The notes beneath the pieces are model-generated. The model saw only the letters and a program-made list of their open reading frames with translations. It searched no databases and was not told where the DNA came from. From Antitrichia curtipendula (taxonomy: Eukaryota > Streptophyta > Bryopsida > Hypnales > Leucodontaceae), in contig OX579639.1 of assembly GCA_951230915.1 (NCBI GenBank), forward strand, positions 23,064,001 through 23,128,000: a stretch of DNA of 64,000 bases. Direction: 5' to 3'. The position numbers and the translations under genes were made by a program. Below are positions 12,481 to 24,900 of the stretch, piece after piece. The stretch's first letter is position 1. Each line of letters starts with the position of its first letter.

Positions 12481-13975
12481 CTACCGAGAAGGATGCTTGG
12501 GAGATTCGTTGGTGGGAACGTGAGGGTAGGTCTGGGAACGCTAAAGGAACAGCGCGTTCGCGGGGCTCGGGCTTGGCTCGTCTCGCCAGGGCACACTTCG
12601 CGAGGCTTCCTTTGGAGTTTCGAGTTTCTGGCGGGTGAGTGAGTTGCGGTTCGACCACCGTAGTTGTTGCGCTTGTTTACTTAGTACGCCGCAATCGGAT
12701 CCTTTTCTGGAACCTGGAGCACTCTTTTGTGATTCTCGCGTGAAAATTCTCAGGTCTTTTTTTCTAGTCGTTTTGCGATTTTTTATGGCTCGAGTGTAGC
12801 TAAGGCTGAGGTTTCGTATTAAGTTTTGTTTTTGTTTTTTTTCGTTTCCACTTAGAGCTGGCGTATAACGTTGGAATCGTGGTTACGATGATTGAAAGGT
12901 CTTAGAAACGCCAGAATCGAGAGATGATGCCGCGATCTGAATGTTTTGTTTCATCCCTGTGAGAGAATTGTTGAAGACGGGCTCCCGAGGCGTTTACATT
13001 TCGAGATCTCTAAGATTTCTGCTATTTTTTTCTCGTTTGTCTGACCGTGTGTTCTGTTAATTTTCGAGTTGCTGTCAATATTCTTGAGGGATATCAGATA
13101 CTTCTGGTGCAGAAATTTTGCTTCTCCTTAGTCTGTCTGTTGTCTATTCTGGACAGAGGAAGGAATCATGTTTTTTTCCTTTTTGAATCCTGTCGTCCTT
13201 CAAAGTTGAATACACTTCATGGTTCGATTGGATTCAGCTCTCCATGGTTTTTTCAAGTTTTTGAACTTCTACCCTTTCCTCTCGTTAGTCGGACCGTGTA
13301 TTATGTTATAATGCTAGTTGCTGGACATTCTTGATGGATGTCATTCACTTTTAGTGTTGCGATTTTCTTCTCCTCAGTCTGGCTGTTGTCTGTTTTAGCA
13401 TAGGAAGGAATAGTTTTTTCCTTCTCTGTTATTTTTCAATTTTGCCCTCTTCCGAAGTTGAACACGGTTCATAGTTCGATTGGATTCAGCTACCTGACTT
13501 TCATTTTACCAGTCAGTAACATTGGTTATTGTGAGGAAAAAATCAGATAGATAATCATCCTCTGCTTGTTAGAGGATTTCATTGGTTTGTCTCCTGAGTT
13601 TCATTCTTTCAAACGTTTGAAATAGTTGATGTACTTGCGTCCAAGCTTTCCGCAGATTGTTTTTATGATTGTTTAGGTTCTATCACCTTAGATTTTTCTA
13701 AGCATTTGGAAATTTTACACTTATTAAGAGAAAGTGATATGTGTTCAAACAAAACAGGCTGGGGAATTAATATCTTACTGTTGTGGATGCAGATGATCTT
13801 GTAGGAATTGAATTGATACTGTCTACGATCTAGAACGTTATGCGTGGAGGTTTGGCTCATGTTACGTGAGCAGCTAGCTCTTGCACCAGCTACGTGAGCA
13901 GCCTTAATAGTAGCCATTTCAGCCATTAGTGATTCGTGTCCTACTGTACCTCATCTGCATTCGTCTGGTACGAAT
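12480..13975 (+). other. Probable transcribed leader and 5' intron of UGT80
   Basis: CpG content peaks around 12530-12660, where a good donor (gcgg|gtgagt, GT at 12635) is present. Possible acceptors precede the coding start at about 13676 and 13792. This fits a non-coding first exon and a roughly 1-kb leader intron, which is common in plant genes. If the segment 13793-13975 is in the mRNA, it carries short upstream frames (for example ATG ATC TTG TAG at 13793) ahead of the main start. This structure is inferred; only transcripts would settle it. Confidence 0.4.
13032..13490 (+). repeat. Tandem duplication of about 250 bp in the UGT80 leader intron
   Basis: Two head-to-tail copies with a period of about 250 bases. 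The phrase tcgttWgtcKgaccgtgt occurs at about 13034 and 13281, and gttcgattggattcagct occurs at about 13222 and 13472. The copies also share ttcttctcctYagtctg and the aggaaggaat segment. Identity is moderate, so the duplication is not recent. Confidence 0.7.
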
Positions 13976-16900
13976 ATGCATGAAACAGCACAATCTGAAA
14001 CTTTACCCTCTAGAACTCTACAATTTCCCCAGTCTGACATGCCTTCTCCTACTCCGGTATTAGAGCAAAGGACCGAATCAACTTCATCTAGTAATCCTGT
14101 CTCTTCTACCTCAGAGCTCATGACGAGCCCAGATAATTTTGTGGAAAATCAACGCTCTCTTTCTCAGTATGTACCTGCTGGAACGCCTGGTACACCGACC
14201 AGTGAGGACGGTTCTTTATCCTCCAGAACAGAAGTCCCGCTTATGACTACTTTTCCAACCAACGTTCGAGCGTCTGTATTGCCTGATTTGGCTTCCAGCG
14301 CTGGCGATCATGAAGGCATGAATGATAGAAGCGTGAACTCAGATGTTGTATCTGCAATTGTATCAGAGGACAGTAGGAATGGACTCGAATCTTTTGAAAG
14401 CGTGGAAACTTTGGCTATGGGAATTTTGGAGGAAGAGAATGAGTTAAACCGAGGGGAGTCAACTGACAAGGATAGACCAGCTTTGCATGCTTCTCAGTCA
14501 ATGCCTGTCTCGATGCCGCCTTCTTCTTCTATCCCGGTTGTAGAGGATAATGCAGGAAAACCATTAGTTGTTCCTGCTTTGGATAATTCTCAACACGGAA
14601 GCACTGAGGAGAGTGTCCACCTCATCCAGAAAATATATGCCGGTATCGGAGTTTCAACTGAAGGTGAGTCTATATTCGTCTTCCTTCTTGAAGTTGAAAC
14701 TGTTTACTCTCGTCTTTTTTAGATTCTAGAATTTTTTTTCGACTCGCAATGTAAATCTGCTCGGTTCGGTATTTCTTTATTGATTTCAAGGTTCACTATT
14801 TTAGATTTGGCTTAAATTTTCCAATTTTGGAATTTTCTTGGACTTCGTAAATTATCATGAGTTTTTCTTTTTGTTGCAGACGAATCACTTGGGAGATCAT
14901 CGTCAATGCCTCCATTGGCAAGTTCTGGGAGTGATACTACTGGACAGGGTTTGAGACGTTCCCACACCGACATGAGAAGAAAAGAGAAAAATGATGATGA
15001 TGATGCGAGTATTCGCTATGTTGGAGAGGCCAATTTGTCAACCCGCAGAAAGGTGTCTTCCTCTTCTACTCCCAACTTTTTGTTGCAGTTTTATCTTCAA
15101 TCTGTAGTATATTATGTGTTGTATCCTTACTCTCATATAATTTTTCTTGTGGCAGAGAAATCTTTTGAGAAAGCTAGCTACAATAAAAAAAGATGGGGCA
15201 GTAGAGTTTGATTATACCGAGAGTTCACAAGCAGCGAAGTTCTTGTTTGGGTTTGGTTTCACACCTAGAAACAAAACCCAACCTACAGAATGTGAAGATG
15301 ACCAATCGGATAAGAAGAACGACGAGTTTTTACTTGATTATAAGGCAATTCCTCCCTTGAAAATCGTTATGCTCATCGTTGGTACCCGTGGTGACGTACA
15401 ACCATTCATAGCTATTGGGAAAAAATTGCAGGTGATCTCAATATCCACTCTTGTGTGCGTTTGTTCTGACCTGTTCATAAACAATTTACTCACTGTTCAT
15501 GAAACCACTGTCAAGAATGTGGCTATCTGGTTTGTGAGATCGCTTGCCTGGCCGCGTTGTGTGGGGTTATTGAGCTGTGTGTACCTTCCATTAATTGATT
15601 TTATAGGTTTTCTTACTCTAAATATAGAGAATGACTTAAACACTCTTCTTGATGTCGTTGTGACAGGAATACGGACACCGAGTAAGACTGGCATCGCACA
15701 AAAACTTCGAAAACTTTGTGAAGAGGGAGGGCTTGGAATTCTATCCTCTGGGAGGAGACCCTGTGATCCTTGCTGGATGTATACTCTCATCTCCAAACCA
15801 TGAACATTGATTAATCCTGCATTTTCTTTCTTGAGTAATGCATTTTGCTCGATGTAAATATTTGAATTGATCAAGCGCTTTTCTTTCGATTTCTTGACAG
15901 ATATGGTCAAGAATAAGGGATTCTTGCCTTCAAACCCTTCGGAGATCCCAGTTCAACGCGAGCAAATTAAATCAATTGTCTATTCTCTATTAGCAGCTTG
16001 CATTGAGCCAGACTTGGATACTCTTATCCCGTTTCGGGCACAGGCTATCATTGCCAACCCTCCAGCATATGGTATGCATGTTACCGAACCGTCAGTCTAG
16101 ATCCCTGTTTAGATTTCTTGGAGAAAGGTTTTCTTGTGTAGACCAAGTAACATACTGATTTTGAAATGATCTCAAGTTTTGTATTCTTGTCGTTGAATGT
16201 TATGCTATATATGTAGCATTCGGAACCAATAGTTCCTGTTTTCCTTGTTGATATGATCGGTTTGTCTTCTAGACCTGTGTTGCGAGTATCTGCTAAATTA
16301 TGTTTGAGGGTCTTGTATCTTTATGCGCGTCTTTTTGATTCTGTACTTGGTGCGGAACATTGTGTGTTACTAGATTAAATCTGCTCATTCATTAACTTGA
16401 GGTTGGCAAGACTTATGGCATTTTAAAGTCTAACGAAAAGACTTGGATCTTTTTTCCAGGACATGTGCATGTAGCAGAGTATCTCAAAATTCCGTTGCAC
16501 ATCTTTTTCACGATGCCTTGGACGTAAGTTTTAGGCATGCCATGGTGTCATGCAGCCCTCTCTGGGTTGATTGCAGAAAGACTTTAGTAGTAGTGCACTT
16601 TGGGCTGCTATACTTGGCAAATGAAAGAGAGATTAAGGGGTCGATCCTTAGATGGTGGGTCTATTCAATTTGCGTTTGAGTGTCTCCATTGTTTGTTTCT
16701 CAAATTTTGTTTCTGTTGTGGATTTTAAAGGCCTACTTCTGCGTTTCCGCATCCCCTGGCTCGAGTGAAGCAGGCACAAGCATATCGAGTAAGTGCCCAT
16801 GAATTGGTCGGACTAAAGCAGGTTTCCTTGTCTGTCATCTTCGGTGATTGCCTTCCATTGACGCAGTTGTACATCGCCTATCTTCACACCATGAGTTTGT

Positions 16901-19484
16901 TGTGTCTGAAACCTCATTTTTTTCTTGATGTGTTGCTATTTTGTCATTTCTTGTCAGATGTCCTATGGAGTGGTGGACACGCTGATTTGGTTGGGGATTC
17001 GTGGAATTGTCAACAGTTGGCGTAAGAAGAAGTTGAAGCTACGACCTATCACTTATTTGAGTGGTTCTCAAGGTTCTATCACTGAATTGCCAACAGGCTA
17101 CATCTGGAGCCCCCACTTGGTTCCGAAGCCCAAAGGTTCATATCTTCCTGTATTTATGAGCTTTCTGACTTCGCCGCGCTCTTCTAGGATGTCTATTTCT
17201 TTCCTTGTTGACACCTTATCATTTGTACGACAAGGATGATGACGGGCTGCTATATTTTGGTTTCTTCTAACCTGCTTTCTCTGTTCATACTTGCTTACAA
17301 GCTTCTTGTCATATTAACCTTCCCTACATGATTTTGTTTTACTTGCAGACTGGGGACCGTTGGTTGATGTGGTTGGCTTTTGCTTCTTAAACCTTGCGTC
17401 GGATTTTAAACCTCCAGAACACCTCGTGAAGTGGCTTCAAGCCGGTCCACCGCCGGTTTATATTGGTTTTGGAAGTCTGGTAAGCTTCTTTTATCGTTTG
17501 TCCTATTGGTTGGGATTGTATGCTGACTTGGAACATGCCGTGTTTGGCATTGACTCAGTTAATTCACGTAACCGAAGGATGATGTTTGAAATATGACTGG
17601 CTTCATTCTGTGAGTAGAAGCTTTTTGATTCTATGCAAGCTATTGACTGCAACACACTGATCGTCAAGTTGAAATGACCTTGGCTTCAACGACTGCCTTT
17701 CTCATAGACATGTTGGAAAGTTTTGATCTCGAATTCGTTGTGATGAACACATGACAACAAGTTTGATCGCCAAACAAGGTAGGATGGTTTGACATGACTG
17801 ATGCGGGTGGAATGGAATCTGCTTATTGTTCCTCTGTAGCCTGTAGAAGATCCAGAAGGTATGACAAACATTATTATTGAAGCACTGAACAAGACTGGGC
17901 AGCGCGGAATAATTGGCAAGGGCTGGGGTGGCATAGGAAATTGTAAGCTTTTGACCATATTATGCGTTTGCTGTGCTAACGGTCTATGCAGTCTGACTAT
18001 CTTTTCCTGAATTTCTGATCTCAGTTTTAAATGTTTTGCATTTTCTTTCCATCCCAAGAACTGGTTTTGACATGGAGTAAATCCTCCTGTTTAACATTGT
18101 CGTTTGAAGTGATGATATCTGATATTTACTTCGTTTCTGCTTGTCTAGAAATTATATCTCGTAATTTACAATGTCGTGACGCATCCTTGGGATTTTGTAC
18201 TATTGATAGTGGAGGAGGTACCTGAGAATGTTTACCTTCTGTCGGACTGCCCACATGATTGGTTGTTTCCTCGGTGTGCTGCAGTGGTACGTATTCAGTA
18301 TTTAAACTCTTTTTCCACTTTGTTTGACTCACTCTTTTTGCGCTGAGTTCAATCTTTTAGTTCTGCAGATTATAAAGTCTCTTAAAGTGTTCAGTTGAAT
18401 GTTTTTCGCAAGGCCTTTGGATCGTTATATTTAGCAGTATCATGATTGACACCCTGTTCGAACGTCTCCAGATCCATCATGGTGGTGCAGGGACCACTTC
18501 TGCAGGTCTCAAGGCTGCGGTACTTTTTCTCTCCTACCTCGTGCCGATGTTCTTTTAGCCTATATCTCGTTAATTCACGCCTTGAGTTGCTATTTTTTGT
18601 ACTCTCCGTGATGAACGACTTGGAGAAATATAGCACTGTTCACACTAAATGTCTGGTATACTCAAACGTAACGTATAGGTGCAGCTGATTCTTTACATCT
18701 TCAATTTAATCTAGACCACAGTATGGCGAGATACGTAATCAGGCTCTGCCCGCGGCCTTTCCTGGGGTCAGCGACGAGTCTCTTTACCTGAATATCAGTT
18801 ATCCACTGCAGTTGCTGGTTGCCTTCTCTATTACCAGAGAGTTCCGTCAATTCCATTTGTTAATTGATTGAAGGATGCTCTCTTTGTTGTGTCCGCAGTG
18901 TCCAACAACAATCATTCCCTTTTTTGGAGATCAACCCTTTTGGGGTGATCGCGTGCATGAGAAGGGTGTAGGACCAGCACCTATTCCAGTAAACCACTTC
19001 AGTCTGGACAAGCTTGTCAGTGCTATTGAGTTTATGCTGAACCCTGCGGTATGTTTCTGATTTTCTTGTATATATGCCTAAAGAATGAGGATTGTGAACA
19101 TTTTTATCGAACAGGCATTCATAGATTTGTATCATTGCCCATTAGAGTAATTTGAAGTATTATATTTGCAGCTATGTTTTCTAGTGTCAAGCATGACTGA
19201 AAGGGTTTGTAGCCAGCTTCTGCACGTATTCCTCCCAGACACGTTTTTTTAACTTCAGAGTGCTTTCCCAGGTCAAAGAAAAAGCAGTGGAGCTAGCAAA
19301 AGCCATGGAATCCGAGGATGGTATACAAGGCGCTGTCAATGCTTTCCACAAGCATATTTGCGTACATATCCCCCAGATTGTGTGCAATTCTGATCCAGCT
19401 CAGCGCCGCAAACAGAATGTCTCCAAGTTAGGATGTTCATGCTTCCCATTTTGGCGGCCACCTGTGGTTAAAGAAACCCTCTAG
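13976..19484 (+). CDS. UGT80: Sterol 3-beta-glucosyltransferase (UGT80 family), 14 coding exons
   Basis: It transfers glucose from UDP-glucose to the 3-OH of membrane sterols, giving steryl glucosides. Exons: 13976-14663, 14880-15052, 15156-15431, 15667-15778, 15901-16071, 16460-16523, 16731-16788, 16958-17135, 17349-17479, 17840-17942, 18210-18286, 18472-18519, 18899-19048 and 19272-19484. All junctions are GT-AG and the phases join without a stop, giving 813 residues. The GT-B core begins near residue 355 with KIVMLIVGTRGDVQPF. Further family landmarks are EFYPLGGDPV, MVKNKGFLPS, IIANPPAYG, FFTMPWTPTS, YLSGSQGS, YIGFGSL, HDWLFPRC (667-674), HHGGAGTTSAGLKAA (679-693) and PFFGDQPFWGDRV (700-712). 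The UDP-sugar-binding histidines and acidic/Gln pair are intact. Plant UGT80s are usually about 600-640 residues. The extra length is a Ser/Thr/Pro-rich N-terminus (about 1-280) with an acidic DDDD patch and no recognised domain. The start is the first in-frame ATG after a stop at 13895. Core confidence is high; exon 1 is less certain. Confidence 0.9.
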
Positions 19485-21019
19485 TTCTTCGCCAGCACCA
19501 GGTCCGTTTTTTCTTTGGGACTCGTCTCTCCACGTCACATCTCGGGTCATCACCTGTATACTAGATTAATGCCCTTTCTGCCACTGTATAGCTTGGGTGT
19601 GGTTTTCACCGATTTATTCATGGATCCCCATGACGGGCATGTTAGTAGGCACATGTAATTTAGCTTTCTAAGAAATTCAGAATCTTTTTAGAGTGGATCT
19701 ATGAATGATCAAATTTGATCTCGTCCTTGTTTGGATATTTAGAGTATGCTGGTGGAAGCAAACGCAGTGCCCCAACGAGTGACCTATTTGGATGCTTATC
19801 ACCCTTAATGTGTCTACTCATATGTAGCGTTTCACAGAAATGGATGTAGGGAGTGGAAATGTTGCTGCTGAGCTTCAGAGAAAAAGGGCTTCCGATAGCG
19901 ATTGGCCACTGACTTCCACTGAATTCGTTCTGTTTCTGTAAGCCGGTGTTAGATTTTTACTCTGTTTTCCAAAAAAAATTCTTTGTAGCAACTATTCCTG
20001 TATCGTAGAGTTAGTTAGTCCTATAAGACTGGCATGTTGCCCCTCTTTCTGCCCCCGCTTCGAGCGCATGCCAATTCTTTTGTAGACTGTATATTGTTAT
20101 GCAAAATGATTCTGTGTTCCCTACTGATGTTATTTAAATTCTTGTTCAGCTTTGTGCTTTAGGGCCTTACAACTCATGGTTGCTTGCAATCTATTAACAT
20201 GGAGTTTGTAGTTGTACACCAATTGGGGGTTTCGGTCCCACCCAAGCTAAATCTGAGGGCCAAGAGTTTTTAGCCCCTAGAGCGTGACTCAAAAACATTT
20301 GACCTCTTGGTGTTTGCTATTGATTGATTGTTTGTAGTTCAAAATCGAACTCTCAGAAAAGAACTGCAACTCCGTTGTGATTGCTTATTTGCAAAAGTAG
20401 GGGTCAAAATAGAGGTGACGCCGTTCTTAGGTGAGTTATCCTTAAGAGGATAACTCTGGTAACACACAAATTTTGCTTAAGCTGATTGATCAATTCTATC
20501 TGCCTGTTTGGCACAGTGTCTTGTGCACTATCCGATACAAACTGATTCTGATCTTAGCACAGAGTAGCTCAATACTTTACACCTAATTCGCTATATAAGG
20601 GACTCGTAATTCTTACACAGCAGTGTTGGACGAATTTGATAAGTAGCTAGTCTTTAACTCATCATCCTCTCTGCCTGAAGATCAGTGCAGTGATAGAAGT
20701 TTTTGGAATGGATATTTACAGTACAAGTGGACAGTTCAAGAGGGTTGTGATCTTGTACAGTACAGCATGGTCCAGTACATCTCTCAACCTCTAATGGTGC
20801 TTCAAAGGCTCATTAGTGACTACAGTACATTTATTACTCTAGAGTACACGAGTAGCATCTTTACCTCTGCAATGTTCTGGACTATACAATGTAGTATTGT
20901 ACAAGGTAACCTTGGATGTCCATGGAGAAGAGGAAGCATTGTACAGCACATGTGCCTCCATCTGCAGCCCCTGAGGGTGCCCTTCAAAAGCGCAGGATGA
21001 GCGTGATACCTGTCACAAG
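19485..21019. other. 3' flank of UGT80 and intergenic DNA between convergent genes
   Basis: The first few hundred bases are presumably the UGT80 3' untranslated region. Beyond about 20200 I see ordinary AT-rich intergenic DNA. Several words containing gtacagta recur between 20690 and 21230, suggesting a degenerate repeat. No gene is recognised. Confidence 0.4.
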
Positions 21020-21156
21020 CAGGGTTTTTTTTTCTGGCACCATGGTGCCAAACTCCACTATCGTGGCAGAGTCATAGTGGTTTAAATTTGGAGGGACCGT
21101 CTCCCATTCACTGCATGGAGCACTGCCACAGTGAAAAAAAAAACCCTGGTCACAAG
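21012..21156. mobile_element. hAT-type MITE with perfect 8-bp target duplication
   Basis: The 129-bp element (21020-21148) begins CAGGGTTTTTTTTTCTGGCA and ends AAAAAAAAAACCCTG. It is flanked on both sides by the identical octamer GTCACAAG (21012-21019 and 21149-21156). CAGGG termini with an exact 8-bp target duplication are diagnostic of the hAT superfamily. The interior is non-coding and contains a small palindrome (GGCACCATGGTGCC) next to the left end. It shares its terminal design with the elements at 31776 and 50294. Confidence 0.9.
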
Positions 21157-21974
21157 TCGCACACGAACGTCTATGTCCACCTCGAAGGTACAGTACATGT
21201 ATTGAAGCTCAAGGCAAATACTGTCTAGTACAGATTGATGCTCATCAACCATGGGTGAGTCTCGCATCAAAAGGGAACACAGGTGAAGGCAAACTTTTGT
21301 TTACTGACATTTTGATGCTCATCAACCTTGGATGAGTCTCGCATCAAAAGGAACTGCTAAACAGGAGGACTACTCGGTAGAAATCCTCACAATAAAAGCT
21401 TCTAGTTTGGATGCATTAGAGCCTACATTAGTGCCTAAGTTGGTGGGTTCCCATTCAAGGGGCGTTTATGCTCACTCTATTGAGTGAGTGAGTCCGGCTG
21501 CCTTTTCAGAAACAAGCCTCCTCAATTTGCTGCGGTTTGTGACTTGCAGATCTTGGAGATCTTTTACAAGTCACACACGTGAGCCTGCGGAATTGGGCTT
21601 ACAACCTAGCAGGATGTGCAAAGTTGGCGAAGGAGGTGAGTAACAAAAGGCGGGAGTATGTGGGTGAACAGAGCAGCTCCCCCGGATCGTTAGTGAAAGC
21701 AGCAGTCAAGCCATTGCAAGAGAGACTTTGACCAATGGCTTGAGACTGACAGTGAGTATTAATGAGCCTAGGCAAGGCCCGCATGTAGTTTCTACTCCAG
21801 AGTGGCTCCCGTACCTGAACTGAGCATACAGCAGACTGAGGATTTGCAGTAGTTGCGTGTAGGTCATTGCACCGTGCTCCGTGTTTCCGACTTGATTCCA
21901 AGCATCCGCTATAGTCGTTAGGAATCTCCCAGTAGCCATCAGGCTCTTCGAGCTTGATAATAACGCTGCCCACA
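21157..21974. other. Intergenic DNA and 3' flank of the receptor kinase
   Basis: A phrase of the form tgatgctcatcaaccWtggRtgagtctcgcatcaaaaggRa occurs twice, at about 21237 and 21311, as a short direct duplication. The last few hundred bases should include the receptor kinase 3' untranslated region. Frames here are not convincing genes, apart from the possible kinase-tail extension discussed under findings. Confidence 0.4.
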
Positions 21975-24900
21975 TCATCCGATGCTTGCGGTTCGGCTTG
22001 TTCTCAACATCTCTACGACTTCCCTCATAGTGGGTCGGTCTGCGGGTGCCTCTTTTGCACAACGCATGGCAATCCAGAGCACGCGGACCATGTGCACTTT
22101 CTGGTCGTTGTTCGTGGTGTGGAGGAGCTTTGGGTCGAAAATGTCTTCTCCAACATTTACCCCTACAGTTCTCTGTGAGAGTGACCCACTCTGTTGCACT
22201 CTTACTCGAACCCATGCAACAATGTGCATGTAATCGCCGAAACTGGGGTCAACCGCTTGCTTCCCTGTTAGAAGCTCTAACAGGAGTACTCCATAAGAGT
22301 ACACATCTACCTTTGGTGTCACTATTGTGCCAAACCCGTATTCTGCAAACACATTGCCGGAGAAAACATCCTGGTAAGTAATGACAATTTTGATTGTTTA
22401 TGCCCACTATCATTACCTCAGTGCAGCCCATTTCAGGAGATGTGGAAACCGTGATTTGGATATGGAGAGCGCGACATTGGTTACTGTTACAGTAATATCT
22501 TCTAATCTTGTCCTGTGACGTTTCAGTGTTCTTATCCAAGACCATTGATTGAGCATTATTGTACAAGATTCATGAGGTTATGCCTGAAAAAGTGAAAGTA
22601 CAACTTTGTTATGGAATATCCCTGACCGCTCCCATGGATTGAAATGTTCTTTCTCATAACTTTCGTTTTCCTAGTCCATGTTTAGAACGGTGAAGAGATT
22701 GAGTATACACAACGCAATTAATACCATGTACGAACTAGACTAGAGAAGGCAGTTTACCAGGAGCAATGTAGCCGTATGTGCCCGTGACAGTGGACGTGGT
22801 CAACATAGTTTTGTCCTTGGGCTTCATAGCCATCACTTTCGCAACACCGAAGTCAGAAATATGCGGCTCCAAATCCTCGTCCAGCAGCACATTGCTGGCC
22901 TTGATGTCCCGGTGGACGATAGGTGGCATATAATCATGGTGAAGGTATGACAAACCATGAGCAACGCCTTCAGCAATTCGCAGCCTCGTCTCCCAATCCA
23001 GAACCACTCCTCTTTCCTTGTTGTGCAACACATCATGAAGGTCACCATTGGGAACGAAGTCATACATGAGGAGGCCTACCTCACCCCACTTGCAGAATCC
23101 CAACAGTTTCACGAGGTTGCGGTGCTTGGCGTTTCCAATAGTTTCGATCTCCGTTAAGAAGCTCTTGTGAATGTGGGTGTTGCGATCCAGGGAGACGATT
23201 TTCTTCACTACGATTGGATTACCTGACGCCAATGTCGCCTTGTAGACCGTCCCATGGCCGCCTTTCCCTATAATACAATTATCGCTTAGGTTCTGCGTTG
23301 CCTCCATGATTTCGTCGAAAGAGATCGAGTTGCCCGGCGCGCTCGTGACTTCGACTTTCGCTTTCCACACTAATGGCACATGACGTCGCCCTGGGAGAAA
23401 CCTCCACCCTATTACTCCAAGGATGAGGAGGAGAAGTGCACTTCCCAGGATGATTGCCATCATTGGGCCCAATTGGAGCTCAGCCCTCTTATGATGCACT
23501 CTATACGGACTGGGAGTCACACATTTATCTTCGTTTGAGTACTGGAGGCACAATCCAGGGTTCCCCTTAAAAGCGTTTGGAGTTCTACGGAAAAACTTCA
23601 CCCAGGAAGGAGGGAGCGACCCTGTCAGTTTGTTGTCTGAAATGTTCACAGTAAGGAGGGAAAGGATTTCTCCTAGTCCTGAGGGTATGCCACCTGAAAG
23701 ATTGTTATTCGAAAGGTCAAGTACCTCAAGCTGGTCCAGCTTCGAAATGCTGTCCGGAATTGGTCCCGAGAATCCCCCATAGCTCAAGTTGAGGTACTGC
23801 AACGTCGCCAATTCTCCAATTTCGCCTGGTATAGGTTCATCGAAGCTATTCTGGGCAAGGTTAAGCTTGGTCAATTTGACTAATTCTGGGAAAATAGTGA
23901 GATCCATTCCAGTCAGCTTGTTGTCTTTCAGTCTCAGCTCAAACAAATTCGTGAGGTTCCCAAGTTCCGCGGGCACGATTCCATGTAGAGAGTTCAAGCT
24001 TAAATCCAAGATAAAAAGTCTCTTGCAGCTTGAAATTGTCGTTGGAATCTCACCTGTGAAATTGTTAGAAGACAAATTAAGGAATGCAAGGTTTGGCAGC
24101 TTGGAGAATGACAAGGGGGACAGATCACCCCACAGCTTGTTGTCATCAAGTGCTAATTTAGTGAGGTTACTGTTAATACCTAGTCCAGGCGGCAACAGAC
24201 CCTCCAGCTGGTTGCCTGAGAGCTCTATCCAATTCAGCCCAGTGTTGTTGCCAAATCCAGCAGGGATGCTTGTGAATCGGTTGTACCCTGCTCGGAAACG
24301 AATCAGGCTACGACATGTTGCAAGAGACGATGGAATAGCGCCTTCGAACATGTTGTCCTTAATATCCAGGAACTCTAATTTACCTCCCGTGCAAAGACCT
24401 CGGGGCAACGAACCGTTGAATGAATTGTTTCGGATATCAAAGACAGTAAGGTTGCTCATTAACAAACCAATATCCGGAGGCAGGGGCCCGGTCATGAGGT
24501 TGTCGAAGAAAAAAATCTCTTGCAACGCTGTCATTTTAGACAAGCCTGCTGGTAACACCCCTGTAAATCTGTTTGAGCTGAGAACCATCTCAACCAAGCT
24601 TGTGAGTTCTCCTATCTCCTCTGGAAGAGCTCCCGAGAGTTGGTTCTCGCTAAGCCTCAGACTCAGCAACCCCTTCAGGCGCCCAATCTGAGGCGAGATC
24701 TTTCCTGTGAACGAGTTCTGTGATAAATAAAAGCTCTGCAACGATGTGCAGTTGAAGATCTCTGAGGGAACGGATCCAGTTAACGAGTTGTTGTAAACTT
24801 CAAAAATTTTAAGCCTAGATAATTTTCCGAGCGATGAGGGAATCGTGCCGTTTAAGAGATTCACGTACAGAATAATCTCTTCCAGTAGCTCGCAATCTCC

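Noticed and set aside
23789..24691. 300-codon plus-strand frame opposite the receptor kinase
   Set aside because: It is the antisense shadow of the regular LRR codon pattern, with no independent features.
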